From contig NZ_CP116009.1 of NCBI RefSeq assembly GCF_027941915.1, positions 2,356,001 to 2,420,000 on the forward strand: 64,000 nucleotides of DNA, in the 5' to 3' direction. This stretch comes from Ramlibacter tataouinensis. Lineage in GTDB: Bacteria; Pseudomonadota; Gammaproteobacteria; Burkholderiales; Burkholderiaceae_C. Both the position numbers and the translations under genes were made by a program. The stretch's first letter is position 1; each line of letters opens with the position of its first letter. The notes below the pieces were generated by a model that saw only the letters and a list, made by a program, of their open reading frames with translations, did not search any database and was not told where the DNA came from. This document shows positions 1 to 8,268 of the stretch, piece by piece.

Positions 1-398
1 AGGCCGGCGGCTTCGGCCGCCAGCGCCTGCCGGCGGTCGGCGGTGACGAACAGGTCGACCCCCGCCACCTGCGCCGACGCGACGTGCAGGGCATCCAGGG
101 CGCGCAGCCGGCTGCGCTCCATCACGGCGATGGCATGCGCCTCCACCCGGCGGTCCAGCTCGATCCGGGTGAAGGCGCCGAAGTGCTGCTGCACGACCGC
201 CATGATGCGCAGGTAGTCGTCGGCCGCCACCAGGCCATCGTGGCGCTGGCGGTGGAGGGCCGAGGCAACTTCGACCTTGCAGTGCGCCGCCACCACCAGC
301 TCGCGCGCGGAGCCGACCAGCGCACGCACCTGGTCGCTGCCGCGCTCGCGGCTGTACAGCTTGTAGAGCGCCGAGGTGTCCATCAGCAGGCGGTTCAC
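1..398 (-). CDS. PIN-domain (VapC-type) ribonuclease toxin, 3' end cut by window edge
   Basis: Toxin of a type II toxin-antitoxin pair. PIN-domain toxins are metal-dependent RNases that cleave tRNA or rRNA when the antitoxin is lost. The frame starts at a GTG at 398 that overlaps the antitoxin stop (GTGA), and reads VNRLLMDTSALYKLYSRERG, with the first conserved PIN aspartate in MDTSAL. Later come ALDALHVASA (third acidic region) and LFVTADRRQALAAEAAG, the usual PIN C-terminal strand and helix. About 132 codons are visible and the frame runs open through position 1, so only a few residues are likely missing. The coupled start implies co-translation with the antitoxin. Confidence 0.82.
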   Translation of the reverse strand, partial: MNRLLMDTSALYKLYSRERGSDQVRALVGSARELVVAAHCKVEVASALHRQRHDGLVAADDYLRIMAVVQQHFGAFTRIELDRRVEAHAIAVMERSRLRALDALHVASAQVAGVDLFVTADRRQALAAEAAG

Positions 399-646
399 CA
401 GCCACCCTCGCGTTCTTCGACGATGAGCTGGGCGCCGGTCTTGCCGTCGGGCCGGGTGATCCGCAACGGCTCGAACGGCTGCTTCCAGCTCGGCGGCGGC
501 TCGTCGGCGGGGCGCTCCGGCTGCACCGGCACCAGGTCGGCCACCGGCTTGCCGTGCCGCATGATGCGCACGGTCTCGCCCCGCTCGACGCGGTCCAGCA
601 TGGCGGAGGCGTTGGCTCGGAATTCGCTCAGCGGGAGCACGTGCAT
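395..646 (-). CDS. Phd/YefM-family antitoxin
   Basis: Antitoxin that binds the downstream PIN toxin and probably represses its own promoter. The 83-residue product starts MHVLPLSEFRANASAMLDRV and continues with GETVRIMRHGKPVADLVPV. This is the Phd/YefM pattern: an N-terminal DNA-binding fold, then a flexible toxin-binding tail. I chose the ATG at 646 over an upstream in-frame TTG at 658 because GGAG sits about six bases before it and homology begins there. The stop overlaps the toxin GTG start. The start codon lies inside one arm of an inverted repeat, which fits autoregulation. Confidence 0.85.
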   Translation of the reverse strand: MHVLPLSEFRANASAMLDRVERGETVRIMRHGKPVADLVPVQPERPADEPPPSWKQPFEPLRITRPDGKTGAQLIVEEREGGW

Positions 647-671
647 GTACAACTCCAATGGTTTTGTACAT
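645..671. promoter_or_regulatory. Candidate operator of the toxin-antitoxin pair (inverted repeat)
   Basis: An exact 8-bp inverted repeat, ATGTACAA at 645-652 and TTGTACAT at 664-671, flanks the antitoxin ribosome binding site. Phd/YefM antitoxins commonly bind such palindromes over their own promoters. That it acts as an operator is inference. Confidence 0.5.
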
Positions 672-708
672 TTTACCGGCTGCTGGAAGCCCGTGATGCA
701 ATCGGGTC

Positions 709-1287
709 ATGAAGCTCCTCGTGTTCGCCGGCAGCACCCGACAGCAGTCGCACAACCGCCGTCTCGCCGGCGTGGTGGCCCGCATGGCCCGGCAGCAAGG
801 CGTCGAGGTGACGCACCTCGAACTGGCGGACTTCGATGTGCCCATGTACAACGCCGACCTCGAGGCACGCGGCACTCCGGCCGATGTGCTGCGGCTCAAG
901 CAGATCGCCTTCGAGCATCCGGCCTGGATCATCTGCGCGCCGGAGTACAACGCCAGCTACCCCGCCCTGCTGAAGAACACGCTCGACTGGATCTCCAGCC
1001 CGGTGAAGGCCGACCCCGTCTGGCGCGACGACTTGCGCGCCACCCGCGGCAAGGTCGTGGGCATGCTCAGCGCCTCGCCCGGCGCCTTGGGCGGCCTGCG
1101 CTCGCAAAGCCACCTCGCGCCCTTGCTGCTGACCCTGCGTTGCTGGCTCGCCCCGGAACACTTCGCGCTGGGCCACGCCGCCAGCGCTTTCGATGCCGCC
1201 GGCGAGCTGGTCGACGAAGCGGCGCGCCGACGGGTGCAGGCGGTGCTCGATCAAGTGCTCTGGGCGGCGTCACGACTGCAGGCGTGA
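709..1287 (+). CDS. NADPH-dependent FMN reductase family protein
   Basis: Flavodoxin-like reductase that transfers electrons from NAD(P)H through FMN to quinones, azo dyes or metals. The 192-residue protein opens MKLLVFAGSTRQQSHNRRLA, whose GSTR-x-x-S loop binds FMN phosphate. It then has LELADFDVPMYNADLE and the family signature APEYNASYPALLKNTLDWIS near residues 79-98. Length matches the chromate-reductase/YieF-like group. It is monocistronic, with the toxin-antitoxin pair running away on the other strand and an origin-like non-coding stretch downstream. The physiological acceptor cannot be told from sequence. Confidence 0.85.
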   Translation: MKLLVFAGSTRQQSHNRRLAGVVARMARQQGVEVTHLELADFDVPMYNADLEARGTPADVLRLKQIAFEHPAWIICAPEYNASYPALLKNTLDWISSPVKADPVWRDDLRATRGKVVGMLSASPGALGGLRSQSHLAPLLLTLRCWLAPEHFALGHAASAFDAAGELVDEAARRRVQAVLDQVLWAASRLQA

Positions 1288-1439
1288 CGGTCGTGCCCTG
1301 CTGACGGCACTGAGCCGACGGCCACGCCCCCGTCGATCAGCTCACTTCCTCCGGATTCCCGCGCTCTTTAGGCACGCGCCGACGCGCGCCGCCGCAACCT
1401 TCGACGCCCAGGACCGCCTGGGGCGCAGGGACCGCGCCG

Positions 1440-1680
1440 CCCGAAAAAGCGCGTGGACAAACCTGTTGAGCGTTTCGGCACAACCCATGGGTTGTCCACA
1501 AGCCGAGCCATGCGGCCAGACTTGTCCCTTTTGGCGCGACAGCGCGAAAGCGCCCTTCCCCACATCCTTCAAGCGACCGCAAGTCCCTGTCAGGGCTCGG
1601 AAAGATGAGGTTGTCCACACGGGTCGCGGACCCCTACTACTACTACTAATTAAAGAAATAAGATAAATAAGAACAGCCAA
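1440..1680 (+). other. Replication-origin-like module: DnaA boxes, GC block, DnaA-trio run, AT-rich tract
   Basis: This lies in the 1288-1859 stretch, which has no credible gene. It contains a near-consensus DnaA box, CGTGGACAA (1452-1460), and TTGTCCACA boxes at 1492-1500 and 1611-1619. The last box is followed by an 11-bp GC-rich block, CCCC, a CTACTACTACTACTA run (1634-1648) and an AT-rich tract to about 1676. That order (box, GC cluster, repeated 3-base TAC units, AT-rich DNA) is the basal unwinding architecture described for bacterial origins, where DnaA loads on single-stranded trinucleotides. A similar layout is present between dnaA and dnaN at 30133-30174. A 16-bp perfect palindrome (1480-1495) abuts one box. 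Function is inference. Confidence 0.55.
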
Positions 1681-1859
1681 GGCCCCGCCCCCGGCCCATG
1701 GCGCACGTGATCCCGCGCCGGGCGCCTCCGCGCCGATTCCCGGCGTGCTGCGGCAAATCGGGCTGTCGCCAAGAACCTGCCCGCGCGGCCACCGGCTGGA
1801 ACCCACCTGGCAACGCCGGCCCACAATGAGGCGTTTCGTGTACGGATCCCGCCAGTCAG

Positions 1860-2117
1860 ATGCCAATGGCCTGCCGCCCGGGCTGCGCTGCGTGCTGCAT
1901 CGCGCCCTCGATCACCAGTTCGATTCCAGGAATGCCCGGAGGCAAGCCAGCCGGCGTGCGCTGCGTGCAGCTCGACGAGCTCGACCGCTGCAAGCTGTTC
2001 GGCCGTCCGGAGCGCCCCGCGGTGTGCGGCGGGCTGCAGCCGCAACCCGAGATGTGCGGCGACTCGCGCGGGCACGCACTGCACTACCTGCGCCGGCTGG
2101 AAGAGCTGACCGCCTGA
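1860..2117 (+). CDS. YkgJ-family cysteine-cluster protein
   Basis: Small 85-residue protein of the YkgJ family, whose conserved cysteines probably bind zinc or an iron-sulfur centre; no enzymatic role is established. The sequence shows CRPGCAACC near the N-terminus, then [23 protein letters not shown] and EMCGDS, the regular cysteine series of the family. The ATG at 1860 puts the first cysteine at residue 5, which is typical. It is close to and co-oriented with the aldolase downstream, but separated by about 80 bp, so an operon is possible and not certain. Confidence 0.75.
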   Translation: MPMACRPGCAACCIAPSITSSIPGMPGGKPAGVRCVQLDELDRCKLFGRPERPAVCGGLQPQPEMCGDSRGHALHYLRRLEELTA

Positions 2118-2199
2118 GCACGCAGGCCGCGCTGACCGGCACGGCCCCGCCGCGTGAGGGAACAATGGCGTTTCCGCCCCCGCCGCCCAGGAGCCCGTC

Positions 2200-2955
2200 A
2201 TGAACATCGCCTCGCTGAAGGAAGTGGTCAGCGCCCCCGAATGGGAGCTGCGCGTGCAACTCGCCGCCTGCTACCGGCTGGTCGCCCTGTACGGCTGGAG
2301 CGACCTGGTGTTCACCCACATCAGCGCGCGCGTGCCCGGCCCCGAGCATCACTTCCTGATCAACCCCTACGGACTGATGTTCGAGGAGATCACCGCCTCC
2401 TCGCTGGTGAAGGTCGATCCCGGCTGCAACAAGGTGATCGACTCGCCGTTCCCGGTCAACCCGGCCGGCTTCACCATCCACAGCTGCATCCACGACGCGC
2501 GCCGCGACGTCGGCTGCGTGCTCCACACCCACAGCCGCGCGGGGGTGGCGGTCAGCGCGCAGAAATGCGGCGTGCTACCGATCAGCCAGCAGAGCACGTT
2601 CGTGCTGGCCTCGCTGGCCTACCACGACTACGAGGGCGTGGCGCTGCGCGACGACGAGAAGCCGCGCCTGGTGGCCGACCTGGGCGACCGGAACTTCCTG
2701 ATGCTGCGCAACCACGGCCTGCTGACCGTCGGCGCGACGGTGCCCGATGCCTTCCTGGCGATGTACCTGTTCGAGAACACCTGCCGCATCCAGATCGATG
2801 CGCAGGCGGGCGGCGAGCTGGTGCAGGTCAACCCGGCCATCCTGCAAGGCATGGCGCAGGTGATGAAGACCGTCACCGCCGGCCAGGGCGCGCAGATCGC
2901 CTGGCCGGCGCTGCTGCGCAGGCTCGATCGCAGCGATCCTTCCTACCGGACCTGA
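2200..2955 (+). CDS. Class II aldolase/adducin family protein
   Basis: Zinc-dependent aldolase or epimerase fold (fuculose-phosphate aldolase/ribulose-5-phosphate epimerase superfamily). The 251-residue protein has DLVFTHISARVPG near residue 32, LINPYGLMFEEITASSLVKVD (residues 56-76), the metal ligands in LHTHSRAG (about residues 108-115) and RNHGLLTVG later, where the His is the third ligand. It belongs to the broad group annotated only as class II aldolase, often acting on small phosphorylated or decarboxylating substrates. The tetronate genes denD and otnI lie 42 kb away, so a link to that pathway (as an OtnC) is only speculative. Confidence 0.85.
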   Translation: MNIASLKEVVSAPEWELRVQLAACYRLVALYGWSDLVFTHISARVPGPEHHFLINPYGLMFEEITASSLVKVDPGCNKVIDSPFPVNPAGFTIHSCIHDARRDVGCVLHTHSRAGVAVSAQKCGVLPISQQSTFVLASLAYHDYEGVALRDDEKPRLVADLGDRNFLMLRNHGLLTVGATVPDAFLAMYLFENTCRIQIDAQAGGELVQVNPAILQGMAQVMKTVTAGQGAQIAWPALLRRLDRSDPSYRT

Positions 2956-2976
2956 GCCGGCCGGCCGGGCGGGCGT

Positions 2977-4218
2977 TCAGCGGCCGAACAAGCCGCGCAG
3001 GCCCTTTTCCACCTTCTCGCCCAGGTGCGAGGCCGCGCCCGAACCGGGCAGCGACACCCCCACCGGCGTGACCGAGGGCTGGTCCAGCGTGCCGGCCACC
3101 TGCAGCGGCACCCCGGCCACCGATCCCAGCGGCCCGGCCGTGAGCTTGGCCTCCACCCGGCCGCTCAGCGAGCGGTCGGCCGCCAGCGTGACATGGCCGG
3201 TGGCCGACAGCAGGCCCGAGCTGGCCACCAGGTTGGTCAGGTGCACGACCCGGCCCTGGGTGGCGACGTTGCCGGTCAGCGTGTCCAGGGCGGTCTGGCC
3301 ACCGCGGCTGGCGCCCAGGGTGCGCACCGCCTGGGCCAGGTCCACCCCTTGCAGCACCGCGTTGCGCACGGTGAAGCGGGTCTGGCTGCGCAGCGCGTCG
3401 GCCAGTGCCGCCGGATCGCGGAACTCGGCCTGCAGGCTGGTGCGCGCGTCCAGCTTGCCAGCCAGCGCGCGGCTGGGTGCGGTCAGCGCCGACACTTCCA
3501 CGCGCTCGGTGGCGAGATCGCCGGTCAGGCGCCAGGCCCCGCCCTTCTGCGACTGCAGCCGCAGCGGGCCGCTGACGGTGCCGCCGCCGATGTCGGCGCG
3601 CAGCTGCCAGGCGTCGGCTTCGCGTTGCAGGCGCGCCTTGGCGCCGGCGAAGCGGCCCGCCACCACGTCGACCCGCAGCGACTGCGGCAGCGGCTCGTTC
3701 TCGAAGGCCACCTCGGCGTCGACCGTCAGCCGCTGCGACTTGGCATCGACCCAGGTGACGTGATCGAGCACGATGCGCCGCGGCAGCAGGGTGGCGGAAG
3801 CGCCCGGCTCCTGCGGCTTGGCCGGCGCACCCGCGGCGGCCTCCTGTTTTTGCACGGCGGTGGCCAGGGCCACCAGTCCCTGCTGCGGCAGCACGGCATT
3901 GCGCACCACCAGGGCATCCAGCTCGGGCCGGCCCGCCAGCAGCGAGGACCAGACCGGGCGCGCCTCGACCCGCTCCAGCGTCAGTGGCGGCCGGGTCTGC
4001 ACCCGTACGTCGTCCACCGCCACCGACGGCGCCGGCCAGACCGACAGCCGGATCGCGCCGAGCTGCACCGGCAGCCCCAGCGCCTGCGAGGCCTGCTGCT
4101 GCGCGCGCTGGCGGAAGTCGTCGCTGGCGGCCCAGCGCCACAGGCCGAACAGCGCCGCTGCCAGCAGCAGCACCAGGCCGAGCGCGAGGCCCAGCAGCCA
4201 CTTGATCGATGTACGCAT
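2977..4218 (-). CDS. AsmA-family outer-membrane biogenesis protein
   Basis: AsmA-like proteins are inner-membrane-anchored periplasmic proteins that influence phospholipid transport and outer-membrane assembly. The 413-residue product begins with a short cytoplasmic tail and one membrane anchor (WLLGLALGLVLLLAAALFGLW). It continues into LGLPVQLGAIRLSVWPAPSVAVDDVRV, the hallmark AsmA N-terminal strand set. The C-terminal half has ALDTLTGNVATQGRVVHLTNL and SGLLSATGHVTLAADRSLSGRVE, typical of the AsmA C-terminal domain. It is about two thirds the length of E. coli AsmA, common for this subgroup. It converges with the aldolase gene and diverges from gstA. Confidence 0.8.
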   Translation of the reverse strand: MRTSIKWLLGLALGLVLLLAAALFGLWRWAASDDFRQRAQQQASQALGLPVQLGAIRLSVWPAPSVAVDDVRVQTRPPLTLERVEARPVWSSLLAGRPELDALVVRNAVLPQQGLVALATAVQKQEAAAGAPAKPQEPGASATLLPRRIVLDHVTWVDAKSQRLTVDAEVAFENEPLPQSLRVDVVAGRFAGAKARLQREADAWQLRADIGGGTVSGPLRLQSQKGGAWRLTGDLATERVEVSALTAPSRALAGKLDARTSLQAEFRDPAALADALRSQTRFTVRNAVLQGVDLAQAVRTLGASRGGQTALDTLTGNVATQGRVVHLTNLVASSGLLSATGHVTLAADRSLSGRVEAKLTAGPLGSVAGVPLQVAGTLDQPSVTPVGVSLPGSGAASHLGEKVEKGLRGLFGR

Positions 4219-4308
4219 CGCCGGATTCTCTCAAGGCCGGCCCCAGCAGGGAATCGGCTGCCCGGCTAGCATCGCGTTTTTCCGCTTTCCCAACTGCGTT
4301 TTTCCAAC

Positions 4309-4917
4309 ATGAAGCTTTACTACTCACCCGGCGCCTGTTCGCTGTCGCCCCACATCGTGCTGCGCGAAGCCGGCCTGGCCTTCGAGCTGGTGCTGGCCAG
4401 CACCAAGACGCACCAGCTGCAGGACGGCACCGACTACTACGGCATCAACCCGCTCGGCTACGTGCCGCTGCTGGAGCTGGACGACGGCACGCGCCTGCGC
4501 GAAGGCCCGGCCATCGTGCAGTACGTCGCCGACCAGGTGCCGACCAAGAACCTGGCGCCGGCCAACGGCACCCTGCCGCGCTACCGCCTGCAGGAGTGGC
4601 TGACCTTCATCGGCACCGAGGTGCACAAGTCGTTCTCGCCGCTGTTCAACCCGGCGATGCCGGAAGAAGGCAAGCAGATCTACCGCGACCGCATCGCCGC
4701 CCGCCTGCGGTGGGTCGACGGCCAGCTGGAAGGCAAGCAGTACCTGATGGGCGACGCGTTCAGCGTGGCCGACGCCTACCTGTTCGTGGTGACCAACTGG
4801 GCCAAGCCCATGAACCTGGACCTGTCGGCCTACAAGCACCTGCTGGCCTGGCGCGATCGCATGGCGGCGCGCCCCGCGGTGCAGGAGGCGATGAAGGCCG
4901 AAGGCCTGGTCAAGTAA
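4309..4917 (+). CDS. gstA: Beta-class glutathione S-transferase
   Basis: Cytosolic enzyme conjugating glutathione to electrophiles. The 202-residue sequence starts MKLYYSPGACSLSPHIVLRE, the beta-class N-terminal signature with the catalytic-site Cys-Ser pair at residues 10-11. YGINPLGYVPLLELDDG carries the cis-proline (VP) of the thioredoxin-like domain, and REGPAIVQYVAD follows. The C-terminal helical domain shows YLMGDAFSVADAYLFVVTNW. Length is exactly that of the family. The stop overlaps by 8 bp the 3' end of the convergent MFS gene. Confidence 0.9.
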   Translation: MKLYYSPGACSLSPHIVLREAGLAFELVLASTKTHQLQDGTDYYGINPLGYVPLLELDDGTRLREGPAIVQYVADQVPTKNLAPANGTLPRYRLQEWLTFIGTEVHKSFSPLFNPAMPEEGKQIYRDRIAARLRWVDGQLEGKQYLMGDAFSVADAYLFVVTNWAKPMNLDLSAYKHLLAWRDRMAARPAVQEAMKAEGLVK

Positions 4918-6109
4918 GCGCCGGCCGGGGCAGCGGCTGCTGGCGCCAGGCCAGCAGCGCCCCCAGCCACAGCGCGCCGGCCGAGTACAGCAGGCCGCGC
5001 GCCAGGCCGCCCGGCCCATCGGCGATCCAGCCGACCACCGTCGGCCCGACGATCTGGCCGGCCGCGAACACGATGGTGAAGGCGCTGATGCCGCTGGCCC
5101 AGTGCGGCGCCGCCAGGTTGTGCCGCACCAGCGCGGTGGTCGAGGCCACCACCGACAGGAACACCCCGCCGAACAGCAGCCCGGAGGCCAGCACCAGCGG
5201 CCAGGCCGAGGTCAGCGCCGGGATCAGCGTGGCCACCCCCAGCAGGCCATTGAGCAGGGCCAGCGCCTGGCCGCCGCGGTAGCGATCCAGCAGGCCGGCC
5301 CACAGGCGCGACGACGCCATCACGGCCACGCCCAGCAGCGCATAGAACAGCGTCAGGCGGCCCGGTCCGGCGCCCTGCTCGCGCAGCAGCGCGATCACGA
5401 ACGTCATGTAGCCGATGTAGCCGACGCCGAACAGGCTGTAGCCGGCCAACCCTGGTCCGAAGTCGCGCCAGTGAAACGCACGCGTGTCCGGCGCCCGGAA
5501 CGAGGACGGGTTCGCCGCCGCGCCGGCCAGCACGCGCGCGGGCCAGGCCAGCACCGCGGTGCAGGCCACGCAGGCCAGCGCCAGCGCCCACCAGGCCCAG
5601 GCCCAGGCGTGCGCCAGCTGCGCCGCAGCCTGCAGCACCAGCGGCACCAGCAAGGCCGACAGCGCGATGCCGACGCCGGTGCCGCCGTAGTAGATCCCGA
5701 GCAGCAACCCGCCGCGCTGCGGCTGCAGGCCGGCCAGCCGCGCTGCCAGCACGCCGCCGGCGATGAATACGAAGGCGCTGGCCACACCGGCGAGCAGGCG
5801 CTGCAGCAGCAGCGGCGCGGCTTCGCTGAAAAAACCGGACAGGGCCATGAACAGGCTGGCCAGCGCGGCGCCGGCCAGCAGCAGGCGCGAGGCCCCGGCA
5901 CGCCCCAGCAACCAGGGCGTGGCCAGCGCGCCCAGCAGGTAGCCCAGGGCGTTGGCGGTGTTCATGCCGCCGGCCAGCGCATACGACCAGTGCAGGTCCT
6001 CGCGCATCGGCGGCAGCAGCAGCGCGTAGGCGAAGCGCGTGATCCCCAGCGACACGGCGGCGCCGAGCGACAGCGCCAGCGCGAGGGGAAGGTGGGAGAG
6101 CGGCGCCAT
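4910..6109 (-). CDS. YbfB/YjiJ-family MFS transporter
   Basis: Twelve-helix major facilitator of the YbfB/YjiJ group; the substrate is unknown. The 399-residue protein starts MAPLSHLPLALALSLGAAVSLG followed by ITRFAYALLLPPMREDL, the conserved first-helix signature of the group. ALAGGMNTANALGYLLGAL and GGLLLGIYYGGTGVGIALSALL mark later helices. The ATG at 6109 puts only a few residues before helix 1; an upstream in-frame start at 6172 would add an unconserved tail. It is divergent from the ene-reductase gene and shares the 6110-6231 intergenic region with it. Confidence 0.82.
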   Translation of the reverse strand: MAPLSHLPLALALSLGAAVSLGITRFAYALLLPPMREDLHWSYALAGGMNTANALGYLLGALATPWLLGRAGASRLLLAGAALASLFMALSGFFSEAAPLLLQRLLAGVASAFVFIAGGVLAARLAGLQPQRGGLLLGIYYGGTGVGIALSALLVPLVLQAAAQLAHAWAWAWWALALACVACTAVLAWPARVLAGAAANPSSFRAPDTRAFHWRDFGPGLAGYSLFGVGYIGYMTFVIALLREQGAGPGRLTLFYALLGVAVMASSRLWAGLLDRYRGGQALALLNGLLGVATLIPALTSAWPLVLASGLLFGGVFLSVVASTTALVRHNLAAPHWASGISAFTIVFAAGQIVGPTVVGWIADGPGGLARGLLYSAGALWLGALLAWRQQPLPRPALT

Positions 6110-6231
6110 CGGCTGGGAGGTCGAGGCGCATTGTCGGCGATGGCACGGATCGCATCGGCTTGCAAGCCGCAAGGGCTTGGCGAGTTGGGCTACGCTGACC
6201 CACTCCCCGCGAACGACAAAACAAAGGTCCG

Positions 6232-7341
6232 ATGCCCAGTCTCTTCGATCCCGTGCGCGCCGGCGACCTGGCGCTTCCCAACCGCATCGTCATGGCTCCG
6301 CTCACGCGCAACCGTGCACCCGGCGCGGTGCCCACCGCGCTGATGGCCGAGTACTACGCGCAGCGCGCCAGCGCCGGCCTGCTGGTGTCCGAAGGCACCG
6401 CGATCAGCCACCAGGGCCAGGGCTATGCCGACGTGCCCGGCCTGTACTCGCCCGCGCAACTGCAAGGCTGGAAGCAGGTGACCGATGCCGTGCATGCGCG
6501 CGGCGGCCGCATCGTCACCCAGCTTTGGCACGTGGGCCGCGTGTCGCACGTGGAGCTGCAGCCCGGCGGGCAGGCGCCGGTGGCGCCGTCGGCCATCGCC
6601 GCGAAGACCAAGACCTTCCTGATCCGCGACGGCGCCGGCGGCTTCGCCGACACGTCCACCCCGCGCGCGCTCGAGGCGCAGGAACTGCCCGGCATCGTGG
6701 CCGACTTCGGCCGCGCCGCACGCAGCGCGGTGCGCGAGGCCGGCTTCGACGGCGTCGAGGTGCATGCGGCCAACGGCTACCTGCTCGACCAGTTCATGAA
6801 GCTGGGCGCCAACCAGCGCACCGACGCCTACGGCGGCTCGATCGAGAACCGCGCGCGGCTGCTGCTGGAGGTGATGCGGGCCGTGGCCGAAGGCGCCGGC
6901 CCCGGTCGCACCGGCATCCGCCTGTCGCCGATCACGCCGGCCAACGACATCCACGATCCCGACCCGCAGCCGCTGTTCGAGTACGTGGTGCGGCAACTCG
7001 CGCCGCTGGGGCTGGCCTACGTGCACGTGATCGAAGGCGCCACCGGCGGCGCGCGCGAGCTGCCGGATCGCCCGTTCGACTTCGACGCGCTGCGCCGCGC
7101 CTACCGCGAGGCCGGCGGCCAGGGCGCCTGGATGGTCAACAACGGCTACGAGGGCGCGTCGGCCCAGCAGGCGATCGAGGGCGGGGCCGACCTGGTGGCG
7201 TTCGGCCGCAGCTACATCGCCAACCCCGACCTGGTCGAGCGCCTGCGCACCGAGGCCCCGCTCAACAAGCCCGACCGCGCCACCTTCTATGGCGGCGGCG
7301 CCGCCGGTTACACCGACTACCCGTCGCTGCAGGCCGGCTGA
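6232..7341 (+). CDS. Old yellow enzyme family alkene reductase (NemA-like)
   Basis: FMN-containing TIM-barrel enzyme that reduces activated C=C bonds, nitrate esters or quinones with NAD(P)H. The 369-residue product shows LPNRIVMAPLTRNRA near the N-terminus, TQLWHVGRVSH (about residues 97-107), EVHAANGYLLDQFMK carrying the substrate-binding His and Asn, and RTDAYGGSIENRARLLLEV, a diagnostic OYE motif. YVHVIEG and DLVAFGRSYIANPDLVERL complete the barrel. Length is typical of NemA/XenB. It sits 36 bp upstream of a pirin gene on the same strand and may share its transcript. Confidence 0.88.
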   Translation: MPSLFDPVRAGDLALPNRIVMAPLTRNRAPGAVPTALMAEYYAQRASAGLLVSEGTAISHQGQGYADVPGLYSPAQLQGWKQVTDAVHARGGRIVTQLWHVGRVSHVELQPGGQAPVAPSAIAAKTKTFLIRDGAGGFADTSTPRALEAQELPGIVADFGRAARSAVREAGFDGVEVHAANGYLLDQFMKLGANQRTDAYGGSIENRARLLLEVMRAVAEGAGPGRTGIRLSPITPANDIHDPDPQPLFEYVVRQLAPLGLAYVHVIEGATGGARELPDRPFDFDALRRAYREAGGQGAWMVNNGYEGASAQQAIEGGADLVAFGRSYIANPDLVERLRTEAPLNKPDRATFYGGGAAGYTDYPSLQAG

Positions 7342-7377
7342 GCTCGCAAAATCCGGATCAACCCCCAACTGACGCAG

Positions 7378-8256
7378 ATGAGCACCGCCGTACAGCAGCC
7401 GCGCAAGGTCGAAAGAGTGGTCGCCGGGCAGGCGACCCAGGACGGGGCGGGCGTCAAGCTCACCCGCCTGCTGACCCAGGACCTGCAGCGCCGGCTCGAC
7501 CCCTTCCTGATGCTGGACAACTTCGCCAGCGACGACCCGAACGACTACGGGGCGGGCTTTCCCGACCACCCGCACCGCGGCTTCGAGACCGTGACCTACA
7601 TGATCAGCGGGCGCATGCGGCACCGCGACAGCCAGGGCCATGAAGGCCTGCTGCAGAACGGCGGGGTGCAGTGGATGACCGCCGGCCGTGGGCTGGTGCA
7701 CAGCGAGATGCCGGAGCAGGAACAGGGCTTGATGGAAGGCTTCCAGCTCTGGCTGAACCTGCCGGCGCGTGACAAGCTGCGCGAGCCCTGGTACCGCGAC
7801 ATCCAGTCGGACCAGATCCCCGAGGTTCGCACGCCCGCCGGCGTGACCGTGCGCGTGATCGCCGGCGAAAGCCAGGGCGTGCGCGGCAGCGTGCAGCGCG
7901 AGGTGACCGAGCCGCTGTACCTGGACCTGCACTTCGACGCCGACCCGGCCCAGCGCTTCGAGCAGCCGCTGCCCGCGGGCCACAACGCCTTCATCTGCGT
8001 CTATCGCGGCAGCGTGCAGGTGGGCGAAGGCGCGGCGGCCAGCGTGGTGTCGCGCGGCCAACTCGCCATCCTGGCCGACGGCGGCGATGGCGTGCTGCTG
8101 CGTCCCGCGCCCGGCAGCGCCGAAGCGCCCCGCGCCCTGCTGATCGCCGGCCAGCCGCTGCGCGAGCCGATCGCGCAGTACGGACCGTTCGTGATGAACA
8201 CGCGCGAGCAGCTGCTGGAAGCGGTCGAAGACTTCAACCGCGGGCGCTTCGGCTAG
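7378..8256 (+). CDS. Pirin-family protein
   Basis: Bicupin protein of the pirin family. Bacterial members can act as quercetin 2,3-dioxygenases or redox-linked regulators. The 292-residue sequence has the metal-binding cupin motif FPDHPHRGFETVTYMISG (two His and a Glu), NGGVQWMTAGRGLVHSEMPE and GFQLWLNLP, all characteristic. The C-terminal cupin (about residues 180-280) lacks an obvious metal site, as usual in this family. It follows the ene-reductase by 36 bp and probably forms a two-gene redox operon with it. Confidence 0.87.
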   Translation: MSTAVQQPRKVERVVAGQATQDGAGVKLTRLLTQDLQRRLDPFLMLDNFASDDPNDYGAGFPDHPHRGFETVTYMISGRMRHRDSQGHEGLLQNGGVQWMTAGRGLVHSEMPEQEQGLMEGFQLWLNLPARDKLREPWYRDIQSDQIPEVRTPAGVTVRVIAGESQGVRGSVQREVTEPLYLDLHFDADPAQRFEQPLPAGHNAFICVYRGSVQVGEGAAASVVSRGQLAILADGGDGVLLRPAPGSAEAPRALLIAGQPLREPIAQYGPFVMNTREQLLEAVEDFNRGRFG

Positions 8257-8268
8257 GCCGCCGCGGCG

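Noticed and set aside
1634..1648. Simple TAC microsatellite without function
   Set aside because: The adjoining DnaA box, GC block and AT-rich tract, and the parallel layout next to dnaN, make an origin element more likely than random slippage.
1337..1866. Minus-strand frames in the 1.3-1.9 kb gap
   Set aside because: Arg/Pro/Ser-biased translations with no motifs. They cross the origin-like AT-rich tract and have no supporting start signals.
2200..2955. Assigning the class II aldolase as OtnC of the tetronate pathway
   Set aside because: It is 42 kb from denD and otnI, and the family is too broad to set the substrate from sequence.
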